54,918 nucleotides of DNA, taken from positions 31,527 to 86,444 of the forward strand of contig NZ_MBLO01000279.1 in the NCBI RefSeq assembly GCF_001854805.1, read 5' to 3'. Shown in pieces: positions 1-7,790 of the stretch. This stretch comes from Pseudofrankia coriaricola (lineage in GTDB: Bacteria > Actinomycetota > Actinomycetes > Frankiales > Frankiaceae). The translations under genes and the position numbers were made by a program. Positions within the stretch are counted from its first letter, which is position 1. The number at the start of each line of letters is the position of its first letter. A model generated the notes under the pieces. The model made no database searches, was not told the origin of the DNA, and saw only the letters and a list, made by a program, of their open reading frames with translations.

Positions 1-1
1 C

Positions 2-415
2 CAGCAGTTCGAGGGCGCCGTCGTGACCGTCACGGACGACCAAGCCGAACTGTGGCCACGGCCGACCGCGATCCAGGCAAAGCATCGTCTCGAATCTGGC
101 GAGGAGCTTCATGTTGACGAGTCGCTGTTCGTCGCCGGCCACCGTCTGACCCTGCAGGGGGACCGGAACCTGGCGCTTTACCACTTCGACGGCATCATCG
201 ACAAGAATGCTGCCTGGGTCTCGGACACCCAGGGCAAACCCGTCGTCAAGCTTCTCCTTGAAAGCAGCGGCAACCTGGCCCTCTACGACGCCGAGGGCAA
301 CCAGCACTGGGAAAGCGGTACTGTCGGCAACCCCGGCGCCGTGTTGATACTCCAGGACGACGGCCTCCTGACGCTCCGCGGTGTCGACGACACCGTCCTC
401 AAGTCCTGGCCCTGA
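2..415 (+). CDS. B-type (bulb) lectin domain protein, 5' partial
   Basis: The frame is open to the left edge of the window, so the N-terminus is probably missing; a GTG at position 23 is the first possible start inside. The visible ~130 residues carry three repeats of the mannose-binding B-lectin fold. The first and second read QGDRNLALY and ESSGNLALYD, close to the family consensus QxDxNxVxY; the third is degenerate (LQDDGLLTL). Such domains bind mannose-type sugars in plant lectins and in bacterial secreted proteins and lectin-like bacteriocins. No signal peptide or second domain is visible in the part seen. The start and full domain layout cannot be judged from this window. Confidence 0.75.
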   Translation, partial: QQFEGAVVTVTDDQAELWPRPTAIQAKHRLESGEELHVDESLFVAGHRLTLQGDRNLALYHFDGIIDKNAAWVSDTQGKPVVKLLLESSGNLALYDAEGNQHWESGTVGNPGAVLILQDDGLLTLRGVDDTVLKSWP

Positions 416-676
416 ACGGCGCGCATGAGCGGAGGCGGCCGATATCCGGTACGCGAACAACTCGCCCAAACCTGATCGCTTGAGCGCGCCGCTCATGTAA
501 CGGGGGGAATGCTATGGGTATACCCGGGGCCGGCCGGCCGCTTCGCTCGCTTTCCAGGCCGGATCGTCGGGTGATGTAGGCCGCAAAAGGACTTAAGAAA
601 GGATTTGGAAAAGGCTGATATCCGCACCGGTCGCGACGCTCTCCAGCTCTGACCGCCCCGCACCGGATGCCACCCG

Positions 677-1522
677 TCATGGGATGGACGATGGTCGTGG
701 CCGCGCGAGAAGCCGGTGGGTGAGCGCGTCGAGGCGGGACGCGGCGGCCCGGTCGAACGATCCGTCGTCCAGGCTGATCCGGCGTCCCTCGACGAAGGCG
801 CTCAGTGGCTCGGGCGGCGGGGCATCGAGAGGCGGGAGGATCTGCCGCACGCTCTCGTCGACCGGCTTCCCGACCTTCTTCAGGGCCTCGACCTGGGACG
901 CGGTCGCCTCGTCGTACGCGCCCGAGAAGCTGGTCGACACGACGCCCGGATGGACGAGGACATACCTGGTCCTGCCGTCAGGGTAGGCGCCCGCGAAGGC
1001 GACGCCGAGCAGGTCGTTCAGTTTGCCTCCCTGCCCCAGCGCGGCGCCGCCGTGGTAGCCGCGTCTCAGCTCCAGGTCATCCCAGCGAACGACCGAGAGG
1101 TCCGCGCCCGGGCCCGCAATGTTCACGATGGCGGGGTTCGCGCCCTTCTCCAGCAGGTCGACCAGCCCATGGCTGAGGAGGAATCTGCTCAGGTAGAACA
1201 GCGCGAAGTTCCCCTCGAACCCCTCCGTGGTCTCCCGGCGAACCGAGCGGTAGTGCCGCGCGCCGAGCACGAGCACGTCCAGCGCGTCGAACCGCTCCCG
1301 CAGGCGCGCCAGGACCATCTCGTTCTCACTGACGAGGCTCAGCTCCGCCTGGATGAACGAGGCCCGTCCGCCGGCCCCGTCCCGCCGGGCGGCGTCGAGG
1401 TATGCCCGGCCCTTGTCCGCGTTGCGGCCCACGACCACGACCCGGTCGCCACGGCGAAGCAGGGTGGCGGCGAGGGCACGGCCGATCCCGTCGGTGCCAC
1501 CCGTGATCACGATGGTTCTCAT
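677..1522 (-). CDS. SDR-fold protein with degenerate catalytic site
   Basis: A 281-residue Rossmann-fold protein of the short-chain dehydrogenase/reductase superfamily. The N-terminal dinucleotide motif TGGTDGIG (residues 7-14) is intact and an Asn in GFEGNFALF (about 105) matches the structural Asn. The catalytic YxxxK reads G163-QGG-K167, so the tyrosine is absent; the usual active-site serine region reads IVNIAGPG, and NNAG is replaced by LGARH. The protein may bind NAD(P) without normal oxidoreductase chemistry. Its ATG overlaps the stop of the upstream MFS gene (ATGA), so the two are translationally coupled and probably under the same TetR control. Confidence 0.8.
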   Translation of the reverse strand: MRTIVITGGTDGIGRALAATLLRRGDRVVVVGRNADKGRAYLDAARRDGAGGRASFIQAELSLVSENEMVLARLRERFDALDVLVLGARHYRSVRRETTEGFEGNFALFYLSRFLLSHGLVDLLEKGANPAIVNIAGPGADLSVVRWDDLELRRGYHGGAALGQGGKLNDLLGVAFAGAYPDGRTRYVLVHPGVVSTSFSGAYDEATASQVEALKKVGKPVDESVRQILPPLDAPPPEPLSAFVEGRRISLDDGSFDRAAASRLDALTHRLLARPRPSSIP

Positions 1523-3162
1523 CTGCCTTCTCCCGTCTTTCCCAGGCTCTCGGCATGGTCGGTCGGCGCCGGGCGCCCGGCGCTTCCCACCGCGGTGGAC
1601 GCCTGGTCGCCGCTCCCCCCGTGGGCGGTCGTGCTCGGGAGCGGCGGCGACCCCCGCTCGACCGTCGTGGGCCTGGCGACCGGCTGGGCCGGCACGGCCG
1701 CACCGGCGGGTTGAGGCTCGGCGGCGGGCGGGGTCGCGACGGCCGGACTCGCCTCACGCCGGGGAAGGAACACGCTGGCGGCCAGGATGATCGCGAGCGC
1801 GACGATGGCGAACCAGTACACCCCGTGGTAGCCCGCCATCGGGTCCTCGCCGCCGTTCCCGACGGTCGTAAGGATCAGGGTGACGACGGCGATGCCGATC
1901 GCCGCGCCGAGCTGGTTGAGAATGTAGAGGACCGAGCTGCCCTGGGGCACCGCCGCCGGCGGCAGCGTCCGGTACAGCGATCCCATGGTCGGTGCCCCGA
2001 CGAAGCTGAGCCCGGCACCGACGCCGAACGCGGCGAGCGCTGGCCATACCTCACTGGTCTGCCCGCCGATCCGGGTGAACCCGAGCTCGGCGAGCACGGC
2101 GACGAGCGCGCCGCACCGGACGAGGGAACGGGCACCGAACCGGTCCGAGAGCCGTCCGGACAACGGCATGGCGATGACCGCGGCCACGGCGAACGGAGCC
2201 ACCAGCAGCCCCGCCGCGAGCGTGCCCCGCCCATGCTGCTGCTGGTAGTACAGGGGCAGCACGAACAGGGTCGCGAACATCGTCAGACCTACCAAGGTCA
2301 TGATGGTGACGCTCGCCGCGAACCCGGCGTTGCGGAACAGCCGCAGGTCGATCAGCGGTGGCGCGCCCCGCCGGGTCGTGGTCCCGCGCCGGGCGTGCAG
2401 CCCGTAGCCGGCCAGCAGCACGACGGCCGCCGCGACGGAGACGAGCACCTGCCAGGCCGCGACGGCGGTCCGGTCGGCCGCCTGTGTCAGGGCCAGCACG
2501 ACGGCCGCGAATCCCGGGCCGAGCAGGGCGACACCGACGATGTCGAGGCGAGTACCGCCGCTCTCCCCGGCGCGCGGAGGGTCGGCCGGCAGCACCCGCG
2601 CGGCTCCGAGCAACGCAACCAGCCCGATGGGCAGGTTGATCAGGAACATCCACCGCCAGGAGAGGTGCTCCAGGACGATCCCGCCGACGATCAGACCGAG
2701 CACCGGGCCGGCCGAGAGCACCATGCCCATCAGGCCCATGGCCCGCCCCGCCCGGCGAGGCCCGGCGGCGCGGGCCAGCAGGGTCAGCACCAGGGGGTCG
2801 AGAACCCCGGCGGCGAGCCCCTGGCACACTCGGAAGACGATCAGGCTGCCGACGTTCCAGGCGAGCCCGGAGGCGACGGACGCGGCGAGGAAGGCGACGA
2901 GAGCGGCCAGCCACAGCCGACGCGCGCCGAACCGGTCCACGGCCCAGGTGGTCACCGGAATGGCGACGGTGAGCGCCAGCAGGTAGCCGGTCGAGACCCA
3001 CCCGATCATGCTCAGCGAGGTGTGCAGCCGGGTGGCGAGGGTGTCGACGCCGACCGCGACCACCGACCCGTCGAGGATTCCCATGATCCCACCGAGCAGG
3101 ACCACGGCGATCAGCCGCCGCAGCGAAGGATCAAGCCGATCCGCGTCCGAAGACCCAGCCAT
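1519..3162 (-). CDS. MFS drug-exporter, DHA2 (EmrB/QacA) type, 14 TM
   Basis: A predicted proton-driven major facilitator exporter of 547 residues. After a short hydrophilic start, membrane segments follow one another, and LDGSVVAVGVDTLA in the first helix matches the DHA2 signature (LDxTvvNvAlP). A Pro/Ala-rich cytoplasmic tail of ~60 residues follows the last helix. The frame is open much further upstream, but that extension has no membrane character and runs over the divergent tetR promoter; I chose the ATG at 3162 because helix 1 follows about 15 residues later. It overlaps the downstream SDR gene by ATGA. The TetR-family gene diverging 130 bp away very probably regulates it. The substrate is unknown. 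Confidence 0.88.
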   Translation of the reverse strand: MAGSSDADRLDPSLRRLIAVVLLGGIMGILDGSVVAVGVDTLATRLHTSLSMIGWVSTGYLLALTVAIPVTTWAVDRFGARRLWLAALVAFLAASVASGLAWNVGSLIVFRVCQGLAAGVLDPLVLTLLARAAGPRRAGRAMGLMGMVLSAGPVLGLIVGGIVLEHLSWRWMFLINLPIGLVALLGAARVLPADPPRAGESGGTRLDIVGVALLGPGFAAVVLALTQAADRTAVAAWQVLVSVAAAVVLLAGYGLHARRGTTTRRGAPPLIDLRLFRNAGFAASVTIMTLVGLTMFATLFVLPLYYQQQHGRGTLAAGLLVAPFAVAAVIAMPLSGRLSDRFGARSLVRCGALVAVLAELGFTRIGGQTSEVWPALAAFGVGAGLSFVGAPTMGSLYRTLPPAAVPQGSSVLYILNQLGAAIGIAVVTLILTTVGNGGEDPMAGYHGVYWFAIVALAIILAASVFLPRREASPAVATPPAAEPQPAGAAVPAQPVARPTTVERGSPPLPSTTAHGGSGDQASTAVGSAGRPAPTDHAESLGKTGEGR

Positions 3163-3189
3163 CACATGGCTCCCATCGGGGCATAATTT

Positions 3190-3205
3190 TGCACTGACCA
3201 GTGCA
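3190..3205. promoter_or_regulatory. TetR-type operator palindrome
   Basis: TGCACTG-AC-CAGTGCA is a perfect inverted repeat with 7-bp arms and a 2-bp centre. It lies in the 130-bp space between the divergent MFS gene (28 bp from its start) and the tetR gene (87 bp from its start). The position and size are typical of a TetR-family operator that controls both genes. The sequence is seen directly; the binding partner is inferred. Confidence 0.75.
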
Positions 3206-3292
3206 CTATAACGCCCGGAGTCGTTCCCATAAGAGGCTCGCCTGATCGCTGTCCGCAGGGGTGCGACGAGAGGTTGGCAGTACCGTGAGGCC

Positions 3293-4078
3293 ATGAGCGG
3301 GACGGCGAGCGAACGACTGGCCGCCGGCCGGTCGGCGGCGACTGGCGGAGCGCGGACGGCCGCCGCCCAGACGGCGCCCGACCCCGACCGGCCCGCCAGC
3401 CCGACCACCCCGGCCGCGGCAACCGCGCTCGGCCGCGCCGGAACCCGCCGACGCGCCGACAAACGGGAGAGCATCCTCCCGACCGCGTTCATGGTGTTCG
3501 CCCGTGAGGGGTACGCCCAGGCGACCCTGGACGTCATCGCGGCCGAGGCACAGGTCGCCAAGCACACGATCTACAACCACTTCGGCGACAAGCAGGCCCT
3601 GCTGCGCGCCGTGCTCGCCGCCGAGGCCGACAAGGCGCTGGCGAAGAACCTCGCCGCGGTCGACGGGCTGCGCGACCTCGACGGCGACATCCGCGGCGCG
3701 CTGGAGGACGTCGGCTACCGCCTCGTCAGCTGCTTCTGCGACGAGCGGAGCTGGGCGCTGCGCCGGCTGCTCTACGCCGAGATCAGCCAGTTCCCCGACC
3801 TGCTCGACATCATCCAGGGACGGGCGGCGAACCCGGTCACCGAGGCGCTGGCCGACCGGCTGGCCCGCCTGGCTCTCGCCGGCCGGCTGCGGACGGCGGA
3901 CCCGGCCGCGGCGGCCGAGCAGCTCGCCGCCCTGCTGACCGGCTCGCTGGAGGCGCGGGGCCGGTTCGGTACCCGCGTCATCCCCGACGACGAGAAGCGT
4001 GCCGTGGCGCGGGCCGCCGTCGACACCTTCCTGCACGCCTTCGGCCCGCCGACGCCGGCGGGCGCGACAACCAGCTAG
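3293..4078 (+). CDS. TetR/AcrR family transcriptional regulator
   Basis: A 261-residue regulator with a ~50-residue Ala/Pro-rich N-terminal extension, then a TetR DNA-binding domain at about residues 55-105. The helix-turn-helix contains ATLDVIAAEAQVAKHTIYNHF, the usual pattern ending in xxYxHF, followed by DKQALLRAVL. The C-terminal ligand domain resembles the AcrR C-terminal type. It diverges from the MFS-SDR operon across a perfect 16-bp palindrome, so local repression relieved by an exported ligand is the likely role. Its stop shares the sequence CTAG with the stop of a convergent pseudogene. Confidence 0.9.
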   Translation: MSGTASERLAAGRSAATGGARTAAAQTAPDPDRPASPTTPAAATALGRAGTRRRADKRESILPTAFMVFAREGYAQATLDVIAAEAQVAKHTIYNHFGDKQALLRAVLAAEADKALAKNLAAVDGLRDLDGDIRGALEDVGYRLVSCFCDERSWALRRLLYAEISQFPDLLDIIQGRAANPVTEALADRLARLALAGRLRTADPAAAAEQLAALLTGSLEARGRFGTRVIPDDEKRAVARAAVDTFLHAFGPPTPAGATTS

Positions 4079-4250
4079 ATCAGGCCGTGGTTCGGGGGCA
4101 GCACGCCGTTGACAATGTGGTTGCCGTTGTGGACGTACTTCCAGCGCGCCGGGTCGTGGAGCGTGTGCGTGCGGGCGTTGCGCCAGTGGCGGTCCAGGTC
4201 GTGCGCGGGCTAGTCAAGGTATGAACCCATGATGCCGGACGGACGGATCG
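4075..4250 (-). pseudogene. C-terminal remnant of an acyl-CoA dehydrogenase-family flavoprotein (DszC/SfnB-like)
   Basis: On the minus strand the last 46 codons read as the end of a flavin monooxygenase of the acyl-CoA dehydrogenase superfamily: DRHWRNARTHTLHDPARWKY, then HNGNHIVNGVLPP and NHGLI. RHWRDARTHTLHDP is the hallmark of the DszC/SfnB group. An in-frame TAG at 4210-4212 interrupts it, just upstream of which RPSGIMGSYLD continues the frame. No start or upstream domain exists. This is a decayed 3' end. The call rests on motif recognition by eye. Confidence 0.7.
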
Positions 4251-4585
4251 GCCGCCCGGCCGACCGAGCTATCGACAGAGAGCGCTGGCTGTACACCGAA
4301 AGTCGACGTGGAGTCGCTTGCTGGCAAGCGGCTGGGGCGGCATGGCTACGTACATTGCCGGGCTCGGGGGGCGCATGTCAACAGTTCATCATGTGATGAT
4401 GTGGCCCGACTTCCAGCCCGACAGGGCACTCCTCAAGGCGTACGGCGTGATCCGATCTGGCCATTTTTCCTGCCGCCATTGGGTTCCTGAGCCGCCGCGA
4501 CTCCATTGAGGCCCGGCCACCCAGCCCACGGCGTCAGGGGACGTAATACTGACGGAACGCCTACGTCAAGTGAGGAGCAGCTAAC
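4251..4585. other. Gene-free stretch upstream of the CGNR regulator
   Basis: No convincing coding sequence was found here. It contains a 14-bp inverted repeat, TCATCA-TG-TGATGA (4386-4399), about 190 bp before the CGNR gene, which looks like a regulator binding site. A GAGGAG ribosome-binding site lies about 10 bp before the GTG start at 4586. Confidence 0.5.
4386..4399. promoter_or_regulatory. Candidate operator palindrome
   Basis: TCATCA-TG-TGATGA is a perfect inverted repeat with 6-bp arms in otherwise non-coding DNA. Its size fits a dimeric GntR-, MarR- or TetR-type site. It may regulate the CGNR-cupin pair downstream, but no dedicated regulator is identified. Confidence 0.4.
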
Positions 4586-5338
4586 GTGCGCGCGATCGAG
4601 CGCCGGTCGGGACGACCGGCGGAGCGGGTGGAGCAGCCGGAGTCGGCGGCGCTGTCCGCGGTCACGGACCATCCGGCGCCCGAGTCGTCGGGACCGCTGG
4701 ACGAGACGCTCGGCGCCGGCAGCCTCTGCCTCGACTTCGTCGCCACGATGCTCGACGCGGACGGCGGGCCGGTCGATCTGATCACGGAGCCGGGCGGCCT
4801 GGCGACCTGGTTCACCCTCGCTGACCTGCCCCAGCCGGCCGGCGGGTTCACCTCGGCCGACCTGAGCGCCGCCCGCGAACTGCGCGCCGCCGCCGACGCG
4901 CTCGCCCGCGTGGCCCTTCGTGGCGAGGCTCCGTCGCCGGACGACATCCGATGTATCAACGCAGCCGCCCGCCACCCGACCCCGGTCTTCCTGCTGCGCC
5001 CGAGTGGCCGGGAGAAGACCGCGGTCGAGGAGTACGAGCCCAGCTCGTCGCTGGCCGTCATCGCCCGCGATCTGATCAACCTGCTCGCCGGGCCCGAGCT
5101 CGACCGGCTGAGGGAGTGCGCCGGCTGCGGCTCGCTCTTCTTCGATCGTTCACCGTCGGGCCGTCGCAAGTGGTGCTCGATGCGCCGGTGCGGCGAACGG
5201 GTCGCCTCGGCGCGCTACCGCCGCCGCCGCGCGGCCGCCGCCGCGACGGCGCCCCTCGGCTCCGCCGATCTGATCACCGGATCCGCGTCGCCGAACCTGG
5301 CTCCCGAACCACCGCATCAGGAGGCGCACCATGCCTGA
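4586..5338 (+). CDS. CGNR zinc-finger, ABATE-domain transcriptional regulator
   Basis: A 250-residue protein. The N-terminal half (LCLDFVATMLD... at about 47-57) matches the ABATE domain (putative stress-induced regulator domain). The C-terminal half is a CGNR-type zinc finger with Cys178, Cys181, Cys197 and Cys202 in CAGCGSLFFDRSPSGRRKWC followed by MRRCGERVASARYRRR; the CGNR tetrapeptide itself reads CGER. The basic end probably contacts DNA. The GTG start is supported by GAGGAG upstream. It overlaps the following cupin gene by 8 bp, so the pair is coupled. The inducing signal is unknown. Confidence 0.88.
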   Translation: MRAIERRSGRPAERVEQPESAALSAVTDHPAPESSGPLDETLGAGSLCLDFVATMLDADGGPVDLITEPGGLATWFTLADLPQPAGGFTSADLSAARELRAAADALARVALRGEAPSPDDIRCINAAARHPTPVFLLRPSGREKTAVEEYEPSSSLAVIARDLINLLAGPELDRLRECAGCGSLFFDRSPSGRRKWCSMRRCGERVASARYRRRRAAAAATAPLGSADLITGSASPNLAPEPPHQEAHHA

Positions 5339-5900
5339 CCGAACAGCGGCCTCGCCCAACACGGCGGCCGGGGCCGGCGCGGCCGACGAGGCCAGCGCGG
5401 CCGACGAGGCGCTGCCCGAGCCGGAGAAGCCGACCGGGCACGAGTTCGACGCCTTCCACCGCCGGCTCCACCAGATCCGCCCGACCGGCCTGTCCGCCCA
5501 CACCGCTCAGACGGCGGGGATGCGCCGCGTCGAGGCGCTGTCCGGCACTACCGTCGGCACCGCGCGGCTGTGGATGGGCCAGACCCACGTCGCTCCCGCC
5601 ACCCGCTCGGCCAACCATCACCACGGCCTGTCCGAGACCGGGATCTACGTCGTCACCGGCCATCCCGCGTTCGTGTTCCTGCGGGACGACGAGGAGATCC
5701 GGCTGGAGACCTCGCCCGGCGACTACATCTACGTGCCGCCGTGGGTGCCCCACCGGGAGGAGAACCCCGACCCCGACGCCGAGGCGGTCGTCGTCATCGC
5801 CCGCACCACCCAGGAGGCGATCGTCGTCAACCTCCCCGACCTGCGCTGGCGAGGCCCGGCCAAGACCTCCAACCGAGGCCGCTCCTGGCACACCTACTAG
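5331..5900 (+). CDS. Cupin-domain metalloprotein
   Basis: A 189-residue protein: a low-complexity Ala/Asp/Glu N-terminus, then a single cupin barrel. Likely metal ligands in the first cupin motif are His96-98 and Glu102 (NHHHGLSETGIY), and in the second His141 (PPWVPHREENPD). It is close to the cupin_2 group of small isomerase/dioxygenase-like or sensory proteins. It is translationally coupled to the CGNR regulator, suggesting that the regulator controls it or that it supplies or removes the effector. The reaction cannot be assigned from sequence alone. Confidence 0.85.
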   Translation: MPDRTAASPNTAAGAGAADEASAADEALPEPEKPTGHEFDAFHRRLHQIRPTGLSAHTAQTAGMRRVEALSGTTVGTARLWMGQTHVAPATRSANHHHGLSETGIYVVTGHPAFVFLRDDEEIRLETSPGDYIYVPPWVPHREENPDPDAEAVVVIARTTQEAIVVNLPDLRWRGPAKTSNRGRSWHTY

Positions 5901-5974
5901 CCCGAGTTTCCAAAGATCTTGGTCCCTCGTAAGCGTCCTCGCAGGTCAGAGTGATTTTTGATCTTGTTTTCGGC

Positions 5975-7692
5975 GTAGTACCTAACTCACCGCCGCGGCG
6001 CGTACCGCCCGAGATCGAACAGGTCGTAGAGCCGCTGCTGACGTGGACTCATCCGGGTGATCATGTGGCGGGCGCGGGGCCGGCCGCGGTCGCCCTGGTA
6101 GAGCAGCACGGTCTCGCCGATGCCCTCCAGTTCGCCGAGCAGCGCCGGCACCGACAGGGCCAGGCCGGCCTGCTCGGTCTCGCGGCGCATCAGGTGCGCG
6201 ACCGCGAGGGCGAGCACGCAGGTGAACAGGTGAACCCGGATCTTGTGGTCGGTGAAGTGGCGGATCGGGGCGAAGGAGACGACGCGCGGGTCCTTGGCCT
6301 GCCGGAACCCGGCTTTCGAGGTCCTCCTAAGAGCGGTAGGCGTCGATCACCGTGTCGACTGGCCAGTCGTCGTGGTCGGTGACCAGGATCCGCTTGCCGA
6401 AGATCTCCTCTTCGAGGGTGTCGTGCGCGACCTCGTGGTGGACCCAGGTCAGCCGCAGGCTGTCGGGGGTGTCGCCGGTCAGCTCGGTGCGCAGCACGCG
6501 GGCGACCCACCGCGGCGCGAGGATCGTGTCGATGTCGGCCTGCACCGCGGGCCTCTGCCGGCGGGTCCGGCCGCGGGCGAGCCGGGCGGCCAGCTCGTCA
6601 AGCTTGCCCGTGGCCTTGGCCAGCGTCTGGCGAAGCCGACCTGTTGGGCTGCGTGCAGACTCGGCGAGTGAGTGAGGACCACCCGCCGGTCGGTGCCGAG
6701 GACCTGGGCGCGGGCGTCGAGGGCGGTCAGGCCCTCGTCGGCGTAGCGGTCGACGATCGCGCGGTCGGTGGCGGGGCGAGTGAGCAGTTCGGGGTGGCTG
6801 CTCGGGGGGACCGAGCCGACGAAGTGCAGGCCGAGCTCGGCGAGCCGGGCGAAGTTCGGTGTCGAGTTCTGCCCGGCGTCGAACGTGAGCGTCATCCCGA
6901 CCGGCCGCTCGACTGCGGCCGTGTAGCGCCGCGCCAGCTCCTCGATCATCGGGGTGAACTGGGTGATGTCGGGCTGGCCGCCCGGGTAGACCCGGGACAG
7001 CAGCGGGATTCCGCCGTCCCTCGTGGCGACCAGGCCCAGGCCGACGAGGCGCAGGTCGTAGCGCTTCCGCTTCGCCTTGCCGCGCGCGGCGACCGATGCC
7101 CGGGTGTTCGTGGAGTCGATGAACGTCGCGAAGTTGGTCATGTCGAGGATCAGCGCGTGGGTGTCGAGGCCGAACACCTCGATCATCCGCCGGGTCAGGG
7201 CCGCCTCTACCTCGTCGATCGCCGCGATCTCGACCCGGTCCATCGCGTCCCAGAACCGGCGGTGGTCCAGCATCCCGGCCGACAGCTTCGTGATCCGCCC
7301 CAGCGAGGTCGACGCGGACCAGTCAGCGAAGCCCGCCTTCGACCGCGGGTCGCAGACCCGGTTGAGCGCTGCCAGCGCCAGGTACGTCCCGACCGTCGCG
7401 CCGCCGCTGACCTTCGCGTCCCCGACCACGCCGTCGATCACGGCGATGGCCTCGAGCTAGGCGAGCATGCCCCAGACCGCGGCGACGTCGCCGAACCGGC
7501 GGTGCACCGTGGCGTCCGGCAGCCCCGGCTCGCCGCCGCCCTGCCCCGTCAGCCGGGCGATCACCTCGTCCTCGGCGCCCAGGTAGACCTGGTCTACGAT
7601 CCGGGGCTGCCCGTCGACCCGGGCGGACGTCGTGGCGTAGAGGTACGTCCTCCCCGCGATCCGCTTCTTGACGATCGACGTTCAGGTACGAC
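5975..7692 (-). mobile_element. IS1634-type insertion element, inactive
   Basis: This region holds a degenerate IS1634-family transposase. Its ends carry a probable imperfect terminal inverted repeat: GTAGTACCTAAC at 5975-5986 and, read from the other end, GTCGTACCTGAAC at 7692-7680. The element abuts a luciferase-like monooxygenase fragment on its right. No clear target-site duplication was seen. Ends are inferred from these repeats and from where the flanking coding fragment stops. Confidence 0.7.
5987..7680 (-). pseudogene. IS1634 family (IS4-like DDE) transposase, multiply disrupted
   Basis: Read piecewise, the product follows the IS1634 transposase: KKRIAGRTYLYATT near the start, LALAALNRVCDPRSKAGFADW, then the first and second catalytic Asp in LILDMTNFATFIDS and LTFDAGQNS, the segment LAKATGKLDELAARLARG, and the end AKDPRVVSFAPIRHFTDHKI. 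Lesions seen: TAG at 7457-7459, a one-base loss near 6631, TAG at 6327-6329, and a one-base gain near 6311-6320. The last two sit around the third catalytic residue (YRS-stop-EDLE). The start is also out of frame near 7685. It cannot make a working transposase. Confidence 0.85.
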
Positions 7693-7790
7693 AAGGGCCC
7701 GCGCCACCGGCCGCCCGGTTCGCGCGGCCGCCTCGGTGAGGGTCGGGGCGATGTAGTCCCCGATCAGCTCCGAGCCGGAGACTCCTCGAC
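7693..7790 (-). pseudogene. Internal fragment of a luciferase-like (LLM, probably F420-dependent) oxidoreductase
   Basis: About 25 codons read SELIGDYIAPTLTEAAARTG followed by RPVARAL. This resembles the internal segment (about residues 170-200) of TIGR03564-type LLM oxidoreductases, which have xxxDYIvPtlxxAAxaAGRPaPRV. On one side it is cut by the end of the IS element, on the other it runs into the stop codon of the quinone oxidoreductase gene in another frame. It is a scar of a deleted gene. Short length limits certainty. Confidence 0.5.

Noticed and set aside
716-1790. Long plus-strand frames opposite the SDR and MFS genes
   Set aside because: They are rich in Arg/Gly/Pro, lack any motif and mirror the coding strand of well-supported genes; typical shadows in high-GC DNA.
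3163-3567. N-terminal extension of the MFS frame
   Set aside because: It crosses the divergent promoter, the operator and the tetR start and has no membrane or domain character.
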